Assembly (NCBI RefSeq): GCF_014636475.1
Contig: NZ_BMEL01000005.1
Coordinates: 1 to 64,000 of the forward strand
Direction of reading: 5' to 3'
DNA length: 64,000 nt
Source of the DNA: Halobacillus andaensis
GTDB taxonomy: Bacteria > Bacillota > Bacilli > Bacillales > Halobacillaceae
Notes under the pieces: model-generated
The model's database searches: none
What the model was told of the DNA's origin: nothing
Seen by the model: the letters and a program-made list of their open reading frames with translations, nothing else
Part shown: piece by piece, positions 33,922-43,370 of the stretch
How the letters are laid out: the number at the start of each line of letters is the position of its first letter
How positions within the stretch are numbered: the first letter of the stretch is position 1
Made by a program: the position numbers and the translations under genes

Positions 33922-35654
33922 TGACGATAGGCAAACGTTTATACACGATGACCCTGATCCCTTTATTGTTAAGTCTATTGCTGATTTCCTACATTGTCTT
34001 TCAGATGATCAGCTTTGAAAGCTCCTCAAATGAAGATGTTGCCTTTTTATTAGAGGGGAAAGAAGTAAACAGCCAGCTTATTTCCGTCGAACAGGCATTA
34101 GATACATATGGCTACAGCCCATCTGAAGCTACACGCCAAGAGGCGCTGACGCAGATTGAAACCACTGGTGAATCGTTTGAGAATTTAGCACCTATGATGG
34201 AGACAGAAGCTCAACAGCAATGGTATGAGCAGGCTCAGACGAAATACGAAGACTGGCAGCAGACAGCAGTTGAGGCGTTACAGGAGGAAGACAATAACGA
34301 AGTGCAGCGGCAGGCTTCCCGTACGGCTGGTATTTTAAATGATATATTTATGCTGCAAGAGGAGGCTCAAGCGTGGTATGACGAAAAAGCAGCCGCTCAG
34401 GCTGATGCGATTCGCAACCTAATTATTTTCGCTCTTGCCTCAGCAGCCGTGCTCATTGCTTTATCTGTTTTTGCCACTTCTCGTCTGACCTCCCGTATTG
34501 CCAAACCAATAAGAGAGCTGGCTAAGCAGGCTTCACAAGTTGCAGACGGAGATTTAACGACTCGGATCGAGACATCTGATAAGGAAAAAGATGAAGTTGG
34601 GCAGTTAAAACGAGCTTTTCAGATGATGGTGGAGAATTTAACGAATACACTGCAATCCGTCCATCGAATTGGCGGTAACGTCGAAGAATTCAGCTCGAAA
34701 TTAAACAAAGAAATGTCGGGGCTCTCTGAAGTCACCGATCAAGTATCGAGTTCAACAGAAGAGTTGGCTCAAGGAAGCCAATCAATCTCTAATGATATTC
34801 AAGATATCGCTTCATTAATGGAGCAGATGAACCGAAATTTTGAACAAAATACAGAAGAAAGTCAATTAGCTTCTGAAAAAAGCACACAAGCGTTACAATC
34901 AGCTCAAGAAGGACAAGAAGCTATTCACGATCAACGTCAAGTGATGGAAAGAAATAACCATGCCATTTCGAATGTGGAAGGGTCCGTCACCGAGTTTATT
35001 CGCTATACGGATCAAATTGAAGTTACGGTTAAACTCGTCAATGAAATTGCAGAGCAAACGAATTTACTCGCTTTAAACGCCGCCATTGAAGCGGCTCGAG
35101 CAGGCGAGCATGGCAAAGGATTTGCTGTCGTTGCGGAGGAAGTGCGAAAACTGGCTGATCAATCCACGAAAGCAACAGGTGAGATCTCCAGCATGGTGCA
35201 GCAAATTAAGTCCGGTGTGACGACCATTGAAAAAGAAATGCAGGAAACAATGGAGCTTACCGAGCAGCAGCACCAATCCTTAAATGCTTCAGAGGGTGCG
35301 TTTAGCGTCATTCACACGCAAGTTGACTCCATTTATCAACAGTTAAATGATCTAGTAGATGGAATGGTTCAGTCGAAGGAACAAAGTTCTCAAGTGACGT
35401 CCTCTGTAGAAAATGTCAGTGCGGTAACAGAAGAAACAGCAGCAGGGACAGAAGAAATTTCTGCTTCTACAGAAGAACAGCAATATGCCTTTAACCAGCT
35501 GCAAAAGGAGGCTAATCATTTGGAGGAGATGGTTTCTGATTTAAACGATCAATTGTCTCATTTCCAATGGGAGCAGGATGCTTCAACAGAAGATTTTCTA
35601 AAAACTGTACATTCTCCAAACGATGATGAAGACCTTCCATATGCGGCAAGTTAA
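33921..35654 (+). CDS. methyl-accepting chemotaxis protein
   Basis: A 577-aa receptor. Transmembrane segment 1 is about residues 9-30, an extracellular four-helix-bundle domain follows (about 35-165), then transmembrane segment 2 (about 168-190). A HAMP domain (about 190-245) and a long signalling coil come next. The conserved tip is [20 protein letters not shown] with [18 protein letters not shown]. No CheR-binding pentapeptide is seen at the C-terminus. The overlapping start with the BMP lipoprotein points to joint function. Confidence 0.92.
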   Translation: MTIGKRLYTMTLIPLLLSLLLISYIVFQMISFESSSNEDVAFLLEGKEVNSQLISVEQALDTYGYSPSEATRQEALTQIETTGESFENLAPMMETEAQQQWYEQAQTKYEDWQQTAVEALQEEDNNEVQRQASRTAGILNDIFMLQEEAQAWYDEKAAAQADAIRNLIIFALASAAVLIALSVFATSRLTSRIAKPIRELAKQASQVADGDLTTRIETSDKEKDEVGQLKRAFQMMVENLTNTLQSVHRIGGNVEEFSSKLNKEMSGLSEVTDQVSSSTEELAQGSQSISNDIQDIASLMEQMNRNFEQNTEESQLASEKSTQALQSAQEGQEAIHDQRQVMERNNHAISNVEGSVTEFIRYTDQIEVTVKLVNEIAEQTNLLALNAAIEAARAGEHGKGFAVVAEEVRKLADQSTKATGEISSMVQQIKSGVTTIEKEMQETMELTEQQHQSLNASEGAFSVIHTQVDSIYQQLNDLVDGMVQSKEQSSQVTSSVENVSAVTEETAAGTEEISASTEEQQYAFNQLQKEANHLEEMVSDLNDQLSHFQWEQDASTEDFLKTVHSPNDDEDLPYAAS

Positions 35655-35738
35655 TAGTCCTTTTCTAGAACCTATTATTCTATCGACCGAATGAACATGC
35701 AAGTAGAGAAACCGAGGACGGGACAAAACCGAATAATA

Positions 35739-35863
35739 CATAAAATCACCCCATCGCTTTGTGAAATCCTTCACTTTCCTGCGGGATTTTCAGCTCGCGC
35801 TGTTTCAACAGGAGTTTGCGTATGTTGACTATGAGCTGCGTTTATTCAAAGGGTTGTTTTATG
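35739..35863. repeat. 125-bp palindromic element, CCTGCGGG type
   Basis: The ends CATAAAATCACCC and GGGTTGTTTTATG form imperfect terminal inverted repeats. The middle has CTTTCCTGCGGG and CAACAGGAGT, aligning with the element at 26812. It is part of a 560-bp gene-free gap. Confidence 0.65.
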
Positions 35864-35894
35864 ACCTCATTGCTTTACTTGTGTCCAGACTTCA

Positions 35895-35985
35895 GAATGT
35901 CAAAAAAGCTTAGAAGAATTTAATATGAGTTTTTAGGGTGGCTAATTCCTATGTGTATGGAAGGAACAAGAAAAAGCGCTGCTTT
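35895..35985. repeat. decayed copy of the GTTGAAAAAG repeat
   Basis: TCAAAAAAGCTTAGAAGAAT, then AAGGAACAAGAAAAAGCGC, aligns by eye with the left parts of the repeats at 53200 and 62588 (GTTGAAAAAGGTTAGAAGAA; AAGGAACAGGAAAGAAGTGC). The GC-rich right half is not recognisable. Confidence 0.5.
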
Positions 35986-36033
35986 CATAAGGTCAAGCTT
36001 GAGGAAATGGTTTTCCAGTGATCTATTTTAAAT

Positions 36034-36158
36034 AAGGGTTGTAGGAAACGGCGAGACTTCTAGGGGAGATAAGAATAAGGTGTGACCCCGGCAGGCTGCC
36101 AAAGCCTGAGGAGGCACACCATTCGCCCCTGGAAAGGGAGTCGTTTCCTACAACCCTT
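36034..36158. repeat. 125-bp hairpin element with perfect terminal inverted repeats
   Basis: GGGTTGTAGGAAACG (36036-36050) and CGTTTCCTACAACCC (36142-36156) are perfect 15-bp inverted repeats, extended by AA/TT. The inside is GC-rich with CCTGAGGAGG and CCCCTGGAAAGGGAG. It is non-coding and typical in look of abundant Bacillaceae palindromes. Confidence 0.85.
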
Positions 36159-36213
36159 TCCTCTCCCTTATGCAAGAAGCTCAGGAACTTTAGGAGGCTC
36201 CTTTCATTTTTTG

Positions 36214-36471
36214 TTAATTCCGTTGCGGACGACCCGCCGGACGTTCAAGTGACAATAAATCTTCATCTAAGTTTAACACTTTCTGCTCTACCATTTGTCT
36301 TGCATCATAGATGCCTTTATTGTACATAAAAGGACCTAATTCTTTCACCATAAATTCGAGCAGTTGATCGGCAGCCAAATCACCGAGCTGCTCATCCCTC
36401 TCGAGTTCAAAATATGCTTGCACACGATCAATCATATACTCTCTTTGTTCTTTCGTTAATGATGCACGCAC
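36214..36471 (-). CDS. DUF2164-family protein
   Basis: A small acidic protein of 85 aa matching the DUF2164 pattern: LTKEQREYMIDRVQAYFELERDEQLGDLAADQLLEFMVKE and FMYNKGIYDARQMVEQK. Function unknown. GTG 36471 lies 7 nt after GGAGGG; a longer frame to 36582 overlaps the methyltransferase gene and is unlikely. Confidence 0.8.
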   Translation of the reverse strand: MRASLTKEQREYMIDRVQAYFELERDEQLGDLAADQLLEFMVKELGPFMYNKGIYDARQMVEQKVLNLDEDLLSLERPAGRPQRN

Positions 36472-36560
36472 GAGACGTCCCTCCTTTTTTCTTTCATTAT
36501 CGTAGCACATTCCTAACTCAAAAGGAGGACACCACGTAAGAGGCGCACGAAACGGTTGTA

Positions 36561-37151
36561 CTAACGCATCGCAACTGCGCATACCGTGTTATTAGGCTTC
36601 GTCGGTTTAATAAACACTTCGATTTGCGAGAAGCCTGAGTCCGTCAATAACGAGGTCAGCTGTCCCCCTAATACCTCCGTCGTATCGTCTGTAGCTCCCT
36701 CTTCGTGAGGACATAAAGTTAACGCAATTTTTCCTCCTTTATTCATGTACTCATGAATATGCCTTAACGTGCCCACGGGATCTTCCCAAAATGTAATGTT
36801 ATTAATCGCATATACCTTATCAAACGTCAGGTTAAAGTTTTTAATAACTTGGGCCGGTCCATGAGTAAGCAGGACTTGCTGGTGCTGACGTATTTTTTGC
36901 AGTTTGCTCACCGCCATCTCTACCATAGCTTCTGATGGATCGACTCCTATTAATTCTGCCGAAGGATACGCTTTAGCCAGGCTGGCTAATCCTCCTCCTG
37001 CTCCAAAACCGATCTCAAGGATCGTATCGTTCTCGTTTATTTGTAAAAAGGACTGTGTCCAATCAGCCAGATCGTCATTCTCAAATTCCATAAACCTTCC
37101 GACTGCCTTACCCATCCATCCTTTCGGTTTTGCAAATTGATCTTCTAACAT
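36561..37151 (-). CDS. class I SAM-dependent methyltransferase
   Basis: A 196-aa methyltransferase with motif I ILEIGFGAGGG near residue 45, ELIGVDPSEAMVEMA as motif II and YAINNITFWEDP near motif IV. Substrate not evident; a role in quinone or small-molecule methylation is only one possibility. GGGAGG precedes the start. It may be co-transcribed with the DUF2164 gene downstream. Confidence 0.82.
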   Translation of the reverse strand: MLEDQFAKPKGWMGKAVGRFMEFENDDLADWTQSFLQINENDTILEIGFGAGGGLASLAKAYPSAELIGVDPSEAMVEMAVSKLQKIRQHQQVLLTHGPAQVIKNFNLTFDKVYAINNITFWEDPVGTLRHIHEYMNKGGKIALTLCPHEEGATDDTTEVLGGQLTSLLTDSGFSQIEVFIKPTKPNNTVCAVAMR

Positions 37152-37300
37152 ACCGCCACCTCCCTCTACTAATCTACCCTTTTCATAACCGATTCACGCG
37201 GTTTTATCGTTTCCATTCCGAACAAATTGTTTGTAAGATAGATAACAGCACCGTTTCCTACAATGAGCTATGATGAATGAAACGAAAGGAGGTCAGGTGA

Positions 37301-38539
37301 ATGATGAAAAAGTTATATTCGATGCTCCTTTTCTTTTGCTTTGCTTTATTAACCGCCTGTAATCAAACCGGCTCCTCTACTAATTTACAGGAATTAAAAG
37401 ACCGCGATTGGTCCACGATCGTAGAAGAAGCCAATGGATCAGAAGTACGATTATATATGTGGGGCGGAGATGAGGGAATTAACGAGTACATAGACGATTG
37501 GCTTCAGCCTCGTTTACAGGAAGAATTCAACATGACCCTTGAACGCGTTCCTATGAACACCGAAGAAATTTTGCAAAAGCTTCAGACTGAAAAACAAGCC
37601 GACAAACAAACAGGCACGATTGACATCATTTGGCTAAATGGTGAAAATTTTAAAAATGCCAAGGATCACGAACTATTAGCTGGTTCGTTTACCGATCAAC
37701 TTCCAAATTTTAATAAATATTACGATAATGAAGACCCCGCCATTACGACTGATTTTGGAACAGAGGTAGAAGGAATGGAAGCGCCCTGGGGTAAGGTGCA
37801 ATTTGTCTTTCATTATGACCGAGCGAAAATTGACCATCCTCCACAGTCATTTGATGAGCTGCAGCAATGGATAGAAAATAACCCGCAAGAGTTTACTTAT
37901 CCAGCAGCCAATGACTTTACAGGAAATGCATTTTTAAGACATTTGCTTTATGCGAAAGCCGAGAAGCCTTCTGCTATCTATGCACAGCCTTTCGACCAAA
38001 AGCAAGTCAGTGAAGCGGGAGATCCGATGTGGACGTATTTACAGTCGATTCAGTCGGATTTATGGCGTTCAGGGGAGCACTATCCTAATCGTTTAGAAGA
38101 GCTGGATCAGCTTTATGGTGAAGGGGAAGTATCGATGACAATGGGCTACAACGAAGCTCGTGCGGAGTCTCTAATCGAAGAAGGTGTGTTTCCAGAGACG
38201 ACAGAATCGTTCGTCATGGAACCCGGTTCCATCGGGAATACTCATTTCCTTTCCATTCCTTATAACAGCCCTAACAAAGCGGGAGCTCTCGTCGCTATTA
38301 ACGACATGCTTTCTCCTGAAGCTCAATTAGAAAAGCTTAAACCGGAGGTGTGGGGCGAGAGTTCACCCATCAACTTTGATGAGTTAAGCAAATCACAGAA
38401 AGAGCAATTTGAAAGCGTGGATCGCGGAAATAGTGTCTTAGATCAGCAGGAACTTGAAGAAACGTTCCTGCCTGAAGCGGAAGCCGAATATGTGGATTGG
38501 ATTGAGGAAGAATGGATGAATGAACTTGTACAAAATTAA
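37301..38539 (+). CDS. ynjB: YnjB-like ABC transporter substrate-binding lipoprotein
   Basis: A 412-aa lipoprotein: signal ending LLTAC, then a type II binding fold. Diagnostic sequences are LYMWGGDEGINEYIDDW, IDIIWLNGENFKNAKDHELL and EAPWGKVQFVFHYDRAKI, which recall E. coli YnjB closely. The YnjBCD transporter has no established substrate; its relatives move spermidine, thiamine, iron or sulfate. AGGAGG precedes tandem ATGs at 37301 and 37304; either could be used. It overlaps the first permease by 20 bp. Confidence 0.85.
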   Translation: MMKKLYSMLLFFCFALLTACNQTGSSTNLQELKDRDWSTIVEEANGSEVRLYMWGGDEGINEYIDDWLQPRLQEEFNMTLERVPMNTEEILQKLQTEKQADKQTGTIDIIWLNGENFKNAKDHELLAGSFTDQLPNFNKYYDNEDPAITTDFGTEVEGMEAPWGKVQFVFHYDRAKIDHPPQSFDELQQWIENNPQEFTYPAANDFTGNAFLRHLLYAKAEKPSAIYAQPFDQKQVSEAGDPMWTYLQSIQSDLWRSGEHYPNRLEELDQLYGEGEVSMTMGYNEARAESLIEEGVFPETTESFVMEPGSIGNTHFLSIPYNSPNKAGALVAINDMLSPEAQLEKLKPEVWGESSPINFDELSKSQKEQFESVDRGNSVLDQQELEETFLPEAEAEYVDWIEEEWMNELVQN

Positions 38540-39377
38540 ACCTTGGCTCTTGATTTTGCCCGCTCTGCTCTTTCTTATTTTACCTGCTTATGGGCTATGG
38601 GCCGCTTTCTCAGAAAGTATAAAAGATGGCAGTGACGTGACTTTAACGTATTATCATCAGCTTTTTACATCTGAACGCTTTCTCAGCTCCCTGTGGTTCA
38701 GCCTGTATACTTCATTAACGGCTACGCTAGCGTCGATGATCATAGGAATTTTTATCACCCGCAGTTTTGCTCATTTTTTAACGGACAGCCTTCCGCGTCT
38801 TTCGGTGTGGCTTCCCATGCTATTCCCACACCTGGTTTTTGCTTATGTAATCATTTTAATTTTTTCAGAAACTGGATGGCTTGCCCAAATGTTAACGATG
38901 ATCGGAGTACTGGAAAGTCCAGGAGAGTTTCCTATACTTACGAGAGACAATTATGGCATTGGCATTATTCTCGCTTATATCGCGAAAGAGGTTCCGTTCG
39001 TCATCCTTATGCTGTTTCCTGTTTATAACGCCATCCCTCCCGCTTATTATGATGTGGTCAAGACACTTGGAGGGAGTCGTATGGAACAATTTAAAACGGT
39101 CGAATGGCCGCAAATCTCCACCGTAGTCATGGAAATCTTTTTTATCCTATTCGCTTTTACACTTACGGCCTATGAAGTGCCTGCTATTCTAGGGACGAAC
39201 TTTCCTGAAATGGTATCTGTCTTAAGCTATGATTGGTTTTATAGTGGAAGCTGGGAAGACCGTCCTTTAGCATTTGCTGCAATGGTGACGATCAGTCTCC
39301 TTATTACCTTGATGGCCTTCATTGGTTATATGTACGTCAACCGTAAAAGAATGCGGGCTTTGAGAGGACGATTGTAA
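38520..39377 (+). CDS. YnjC-like ABC permease, first half
   Basis: A 285-aa permease with six transmembrane helices and the cytoplasmic EAA-type loop DVVKTLGGSRMEQFKTVEWPQIS near residue 180. In E. coli the permease YnjC is one long double protein; here it is split into two genes, of which this corresponds to the N-terminal half. Start ATG 38520 lies in the end of ynjB behind GAGGAAG. Confidence 0.85.
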   Translation: MNLYKIKPWLLILPALLFLILPAYGLWAAFSESIKDGSDVTLTYYHQLFTSERFLSSLWFSLYTSLTATLASMIIGIFITRSFAHFLTDSLPRLSVWLPMLFPHLVFAYVIILIFSETGWLAQMLTMIGVLESPGEFPILTRDNYGIGIILAYIAKEVPFVILMLFPVYNAIPPAYYDVVKTLGGSRMEQFKTVEWPQISTVVMEIFFILFAFTLTAYEVPAILGTNFPEMVSVLSYDWFYSGSWEDRPLAFAAMVTISLLITLMAFIGYMYVNRKRMRALRGRL

Positions 39378-40174
39378 TGAAGTACAAAATTCTCTTCTAT
39401 ATCATTGCCGGACTTTTGTTCGTCTCCCCTGTCTTTGTGCTTCTCCTGCAAAGTATTACTACCCCGTGGCGTTTCCAAACGGCTCAGGAGATGAACGTTC
39501 AACTCAAAAGTTTCGCCGTTCTTTGGTCAGACCCAAACCTTTGGACGGCTACGATAGGGTCGATCGTCATCGGCGCATTTGTTCTATTATTCAATTTCCT
39601 TATCGGAATTACTGCCGGGAAAGCGTTAGCCTTATATTCATTTAAAGGAAGAACACTGATGGAAGCTTTGCTGCTAGCCCCGCTGCTTATTCCCGTTCTA
39701 GCTGTAGCAATGGGGTTACACCTCTTGATGATCAGAATAGGGTTAGCTGATACTTGGATAGGCGTTACACTCGTCCACTTAGTTCCCACGGTACCTTACA
39801 GCATAAAAATCTTCCACCACGCTTACAGTCAACTGGGAAAACCTATGATTGAGCAGGCTCAGATTCTCGGCGCATCCGAACGGAAACAATTTCTCACCGT
39901 CGAACTGCCATTATTAAAAAACGCGATACGAAGCGTGACGTTCTTAACGATTGTCATCAGCTTAAGCCAATATGCGATCACGGCTATCATTGGAGGCGGA
40001 AGCGTCGTTACACTTCCTATGGTTTTCTTTCCATTTTTAGATACAGCTAATCCATCAATTATGGCTGCGTTTTCCGTTTGGTTCGCTGCCCCCCCTCTTC
40101 TTATGTATATCCTGATCGAGGGGCTGTTATCTTTACTTCCCTATTCACAGACACCTTGGAGGAATCGAGCATGA
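39377..40174 (+). CDS. YnjC-like ABC permease, second half
   Basis: A 265-aa permease with six transmembrane helices. The EAA loop is EQAQILGASERKQFLTVELPLLK near residue 157. The start ATG shares its A with the stop of the first permease, and its own stop overlaps the ATPase start (ATGA), so all four ABC genes are translationally coupled. Confidence 0.87.
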   Translation: MKYKILFYIIAGLLFVSPVFVLLLQSITTPWRFQTAQEMNVQLKSFAVLWSDPNLWTATIGSIVIGAFVLLFNFLIGITAGKALALYSFKGRTLMEALLLAPLLIPVLAVAMGLHLLMIRIGLADTWIGVTLVHLVPTVPYSIKIFHHAYSQLGKPMIEQAQILGASERKQFLTVELPLLKNAIRSVTFLTIVISLSQYAITAIIGGGSVVTLPMVFFPFLDTANPSIMAAFSVWFAAPPLLMYILIEGLLSLLPYSQTPWRNRA

Positions 40175-41142
40175 GTAAAGCAATCGAAGTAAATAACATC
40201 TCTAAAGCATTTGGATCGAATGTGATCTTAGATCAATTGAACTTCCAGCTGAATCCAGGAGATAAGTTAAGCATAGTCGGTCCTTCGGGAAGCGGCAAAA
40301 CAACGCTGCTCCGCATTCTGGCAGGACTCGATCACCCATCGAGCGGCACCATTAAACTAGGTGAAAAAGATGTAACTCATCTCGATGCTCGCACACGGAA
40401 AGTCGGACTTGTGTTTCAACAACCATTGCTGTTTCCTCACATGACTGTGGAAGAAAATATCGATTATGGAGCAAGATTAACAGGCACCTTTTCCAGGGAA
40501 AAAACAAGCGACTTGCTAACCGCTATTAATCTCACAGAAACCCGGACTCAGTTTCCTTCTGAACTCTCAGGCGGACAGCAGCAGCGCGTGGCATTAGCCA
40601 GGGCGTTAGCGACTGAACCAGAAATTTTATTACTCGATGAACCTTTCAGCAGTCTCGATCCCGGGATGCGTCAAGAGTTAAGGTACTGGGTAAGAGACTT
40701 ATTAGATGAACGAGGGATCACCTCTATCTTTGTTACACACGATCGCGAAGAAGCGATGCTCATGGGGGACACGATCGGCGTATTTTATAACGGGGGCTTT
40801 CAGCAATTAGCCAGTGCAGAAACCATTTTACAATCCCCTGCTAATCCTTTTGTCGTTCAATTCTTTGACAATCATTTGCTCATCGATCAGGACCATTACG
40901 TACCTTTAAACAAAATCTCGTTCAGTTCACAAGCGACAGGGGCTCGCGTTATGAAGGCCGTGCTTTTACAGACTTCTGTTGCTAACGGGGAGAGAGTGGC
41001 TCATGTCTACGTGGAAGAACTAGATAAACGCTTATCCCTGCGTCTTCCATTCCCCCATGATGGCGGAAGCTTAGACATCTTTATACCAGCTAACCATATT
41101 TATTCATTTGATTCCTCAAGAGGGGCTGGCCGCTATGAATAA
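40171..41142 (+). CDS. ynjD: YnjD-like ABC transporter ATPase
   Basis: A 323-aa ATPase with Walker A GPSGSGKTT near residue 37, Q-loop VFQQPLLF, signature LSGGQQQRVALARAL and Walker B ILLLDEPFSS with the H-loop VTHDREEA. A C-terminal TOBE-like regulatory region follows (about 240-320). ATG 40171 follows GGAGG; a longer frame reading back to 40078 lies inside the permease. It overlaps the TVP38 gene by 8 bp. Confidence 0.92.
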   Translation: MSKAIEVNNISKAFGSNVILDQLNFQLNPGDKLSIVGPSGSGKTTLLRILAGLDHPSSGTIKLGEKDVTHLDARTRKVGLVFQQPLLFPHMTVEENIDYGARLTGTFSREKTSDLLTAINLTETRTQFPSELSGGQQQRVALARALATEPEILLLDEPFSSLDPGMRQELRYWVRDLLDERGITSIFVTHDREEAMLMGDTIGVFYNGGFQQLASAETILQSPANPFVVQFFDNHLLIDQDHYVPLNKISFSSQATGARVMKAVLLQTSVANGERVAHVYVEELDKRLSLRLPFPHDGGSLDIFIPANHIYSFDSSRGAGRYE

Positions 41143-41779
41143 AAAAGCGATCCTTCGAACGGCGCTTTTTCTAGTAGGATTTATTATGATTGCTTGGTTT
41201 GTAAGAAACCAGGTAAATACGTCCCCTCAAGAGATAAGGACTTATATTCTCTCGTTTGGGATCCTTGGTCCTTTACTGTTTATGGGACTTTATACGATTG
41301 GACCGATCGTCACTTTCCCCACGTCGGTTTTATCGTTAGCGGCAGCTTTTGCTTATGGCGTTTGGCCCGGTATGTTGTACATCGTTATTGGCGCCACAGG
41401 AGCATCCCTTGTCGGCTATGTGATGGGACGTTTTTTTGGAGATTCTATCATTCGCCTGCAGCACATCAAATGGGCTGATGCTTTATACACCCGAATGAGC
41501 GAAAACGGATTTTTATATGTTCTTATTTTAAGGCTGATCCCTCTCATAGGGTTCGATCTTTTAAGCTATGCGGCAGGCATGACGAGAGTTAAAATTCGTT
41601 CTTTCGTGCCGGCGACAGTCATTGGCATGCTTCCCGGAACTTTTGTATACAGCCTTGTTGGCTCAAGTCTGGCAAGCGGTGACCGCACCTTACTCATCCT
41701 TGCCTTCAGCATTACATTTTCACTTCTTCTCATTACTTTTCTACTAAGAAAAAGAGTGCGAGCGTGGCTCACACGCTAA
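41135..41779 (+). CDS. TVP38/TMEM64-family membrane protein
   Basis: A 214-aa DedA-superfamily membrane protein with about five to six hydrophobic segments. The core is FPTSVLSLAAAFAYGVWPGMLYIVIGATGASLVGYVMGRFFG, plus LRLIPLIGFDLLSYAAGMTRV. DedA/TVP38 proteins are linked to lipid or anion movement across membranes. In E. coli the TVP38 genes ydjX and ydjZ sit beside ynjBCD, so the linkage here is conserved across a great distance. Confidence 0.87.
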   Translation: MNKKAILRTALFLVGFIMIAWFVRNQVNTSPQEIRTYILSFGILGPLLFMGLYTIGPIVTFPTSVLSLAAAFAYGVWPGMLYIVIGATGASLVGYVMGRFFGDSIIRLQHIKWADALYTRMSENGFLYVLILRLIPLIGFDLLSYAAGMTRVKIRSFVPATVIGMLPGTFVYSLVGSSLASGDRTLLILAFSITFSLLLITFLLRKRVRAWLTR

Positions 41780-41780
41780 A

Positions 41781-41816
41781 AAGGCGTTCCTTTAGACCAT
41801 TGCCCAGGAACGCCTT
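41781..41816. terminator. terminator between the TVP38 gene and the FAD oxidoreductase
   Basis: AAGGCGTTCCT/AGGAACGCCTT forms an 11-bp stem between convergent genes, with a run of five T on the minus strand. Confidence 0.8.
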
Positions 41817-42897
41817 ACTTATATTTTTCCATAAAATCCGTGTCAATTTTGTGTTTCAACTTCCAGGCTTGACGCCCATATAAAGAAAAACTTCCATATA
41901 GCAGAAACCCTTTCTTATCTCCAACAGATAAAATGTAAAGCACGTTTTTTTGCGGCTCATACTTTTGAAGCGCCTCTCCTTCGAAGTAAGCCTTGAGGTT
42001 ATTGTATAGGATAGGTCCCTGCTTCACAGCATGAACACCGCTTTTATCTATATGAGGGTTGGAGCGCAGCGTCACACAATCGCCAGCCCCAAAGATGAAA
42101 TTATAATCTTCAAACTGGAGCGTGGGCCGAACATAAGCAAATCCTTTATCATCAAGTTTAATCGAGGTTGCCTCAAATACCGGATCACCGATCGGTCCTC
42201 CAAGCCACAATACTCCTGTATGCCGAACACGATTGTTTGCACTCGTTATAATATAATCATCATGGATATGGATGACTTCTTCCTTTTCCCACAATTGAAC
42301 GCCCGTTTCTTCTAATAACGACTTTACCTTGCGCGACGAGCGTCTGGGAAATGCAGATAAGACCTCACTAGATGAAACGAGCTTTACGTGGCCATCAATG
42401 TTGTTCTTATTCTTATACATTTGAATGGATATGGCAAGCTCGCACCCAGCGGCCCCTCCTCCCACAACAATTGGTGTTGTCGTTTCTCTAAGCTCATTTA
42501 TTCGATCGATAAATTGATAATTTGGCTTCACCGAGCGTGCAATAGAAGTGGTGAAATCAGGTGGAAGGCTTCTCGAACCAATATCAAAGCTGATGACATC
42601 GAAAGGGTAAACCGCGCCTCCCTCACAAAAGAGCTTTTTACGCTCAGGAATAATGTGCGTTGCTTGTTTTCGCACGAAATTCACTCCATATTTTTTGGTA
42701 AGTTCACGAAGATTCACGCGGATTTGCTCCTCTGTGTAAAGTCCTTCGGTATAGCCAGAAAACATACCCGAATAATATTGATATTCAGAGGGAGAAATTA
42801 AGCATATTTCTAAATTTTCAATGGGGTCATCGTCATACTGACGGATCACTTCCAAATGGGCATGCCCCGCTCCCACTAACAATAAGCGTTTTTTCAT
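41815..42897 (-). CDS. FAD-dependent pyridine-nucleotide oxidoreductase (NDH-2/SelD-fusion-like)
   Basis: A 360-aa flavoprotein. The FAD motif LLVGAGHAHLEVIR opens the protein, the NAD(P) motif PIVVGGGAAGCELAISI lies near residue 142, and FIFGAGDCVTL is the second FAD segment. The GHAHLEV start and YSGMFSGY loop recall the oxidoreductase module fused to SelD in some bacteria and type II NADH dehydrogenases. No redox-active CxxxxC is seen. It is convergent with the YnjBCD-TVP38 operon and upstream of nothing obvious. The electron acceptor is unknown. Confidence 0.8.
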   Translation of the reverse strand: MKKRLLLVGAGHAHLEVIRQYDDDPIENLEICLISPSEYQYYSGMFSGYTEGLYTEEQIRVNLRELTKKYGVNFVRKQATHIIPERKKLFCEGGAVYPFDVISFDIGSRSLPPDFTTSIARSVKPNYQFIDRINELRETTTPIVVGGGAAGCELAISIQMYKNKNNIDGHVKLVSSSEVLSAFPRRSSRKVKSLLEETGVQLWEKEEVIHIHDDYIITSANNRVRHTGVLWLGGPIGDPVFEATSIKLDDKGFAYVRPTLQFEDYNFIFGAGDCVTLRSNPHIDKSGVHAVKQGPILYNNLKAYFEGEALQKYEPQKNVLYILSVGDKKGFLLYGSFSLYGRQAWKLKHKIDTDFMEKYK

Positions 42898-42934
42898 TTA
42901 ACGATCCCCTCCGCTGCCTTCCCGTTCATTATGG

Positions 42935-42968
42935 TAAAAACACCCACATGGTTGTAACCATGCGGGTG
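42935..42968 (-). terminator. terminator of the thioredoxin gene
   Basis: CACCCACATGGTT/AACCATGCGGGTG, 13 positions with one mismatch, followed by TTTTT on the minus strand. Confidence 0.9.
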
Positions 42969-42977
42969 CTTCTTTAC

Positions 42978-43295
42978 TTACAAATGCCCTTGTAAGAACT
43001 CTTCCACTTCTTCTGGAGTCTTAGCATAGGCACTGTGCAAATGCCCGATCTTTTCTCCGTTTTGGAAAATTAAAATACTTGGAATGCCCATAACTTCGTA
43101 CTCCTCTGCAATAGCAGGAACTTCATCTCTATTCACGTCGTACCAGTTGTAGTTCTTATATTCCTCTAAAATATCACCGATAAACATATCCATCCGGCGA
43201 CAATCCGGGCACCAATCCGCCTGAAATTTAACCATCACAGGCTGGCTGCTTTGAATAACGTTTTGAAACTCATCTTGCGTATGAATGGATTTCAT
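42978..43295 (-). CDS. thioredoxin-family protein (YtpP-like)
   Basis: A 105-aa thioredoxin fold. The active site is WCPDC (Cys29 and Cys32 in FQADWCPDCRRMD) and the cis-proline is in GIPSILIF. WCPDC is found in YtpP-type proteins rather than the main thioredoxin (WCGPC). It should act in cytoplasmic thiol exchange. AAAGGAG precedes the start. Confidence 0.88.
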   Translation of the reverse strand: MKSIHTQDEFQNVIQSSQPVMVKFQADWCPDCRRMDMFIGDILEEYKNYNWYDVNRDEVPAIAEEYEVMGIPSILIFQNGEKIGHLHSAYAKTPEEVEEFLQGHL

Positions 43296-43370
43296 CTTAC
43301 CAAATTCTCCTTTGCCAACTTAATCTATTCCTATCATAAATGAAAATGAGGCAGGTGTCTTATGATTGGC

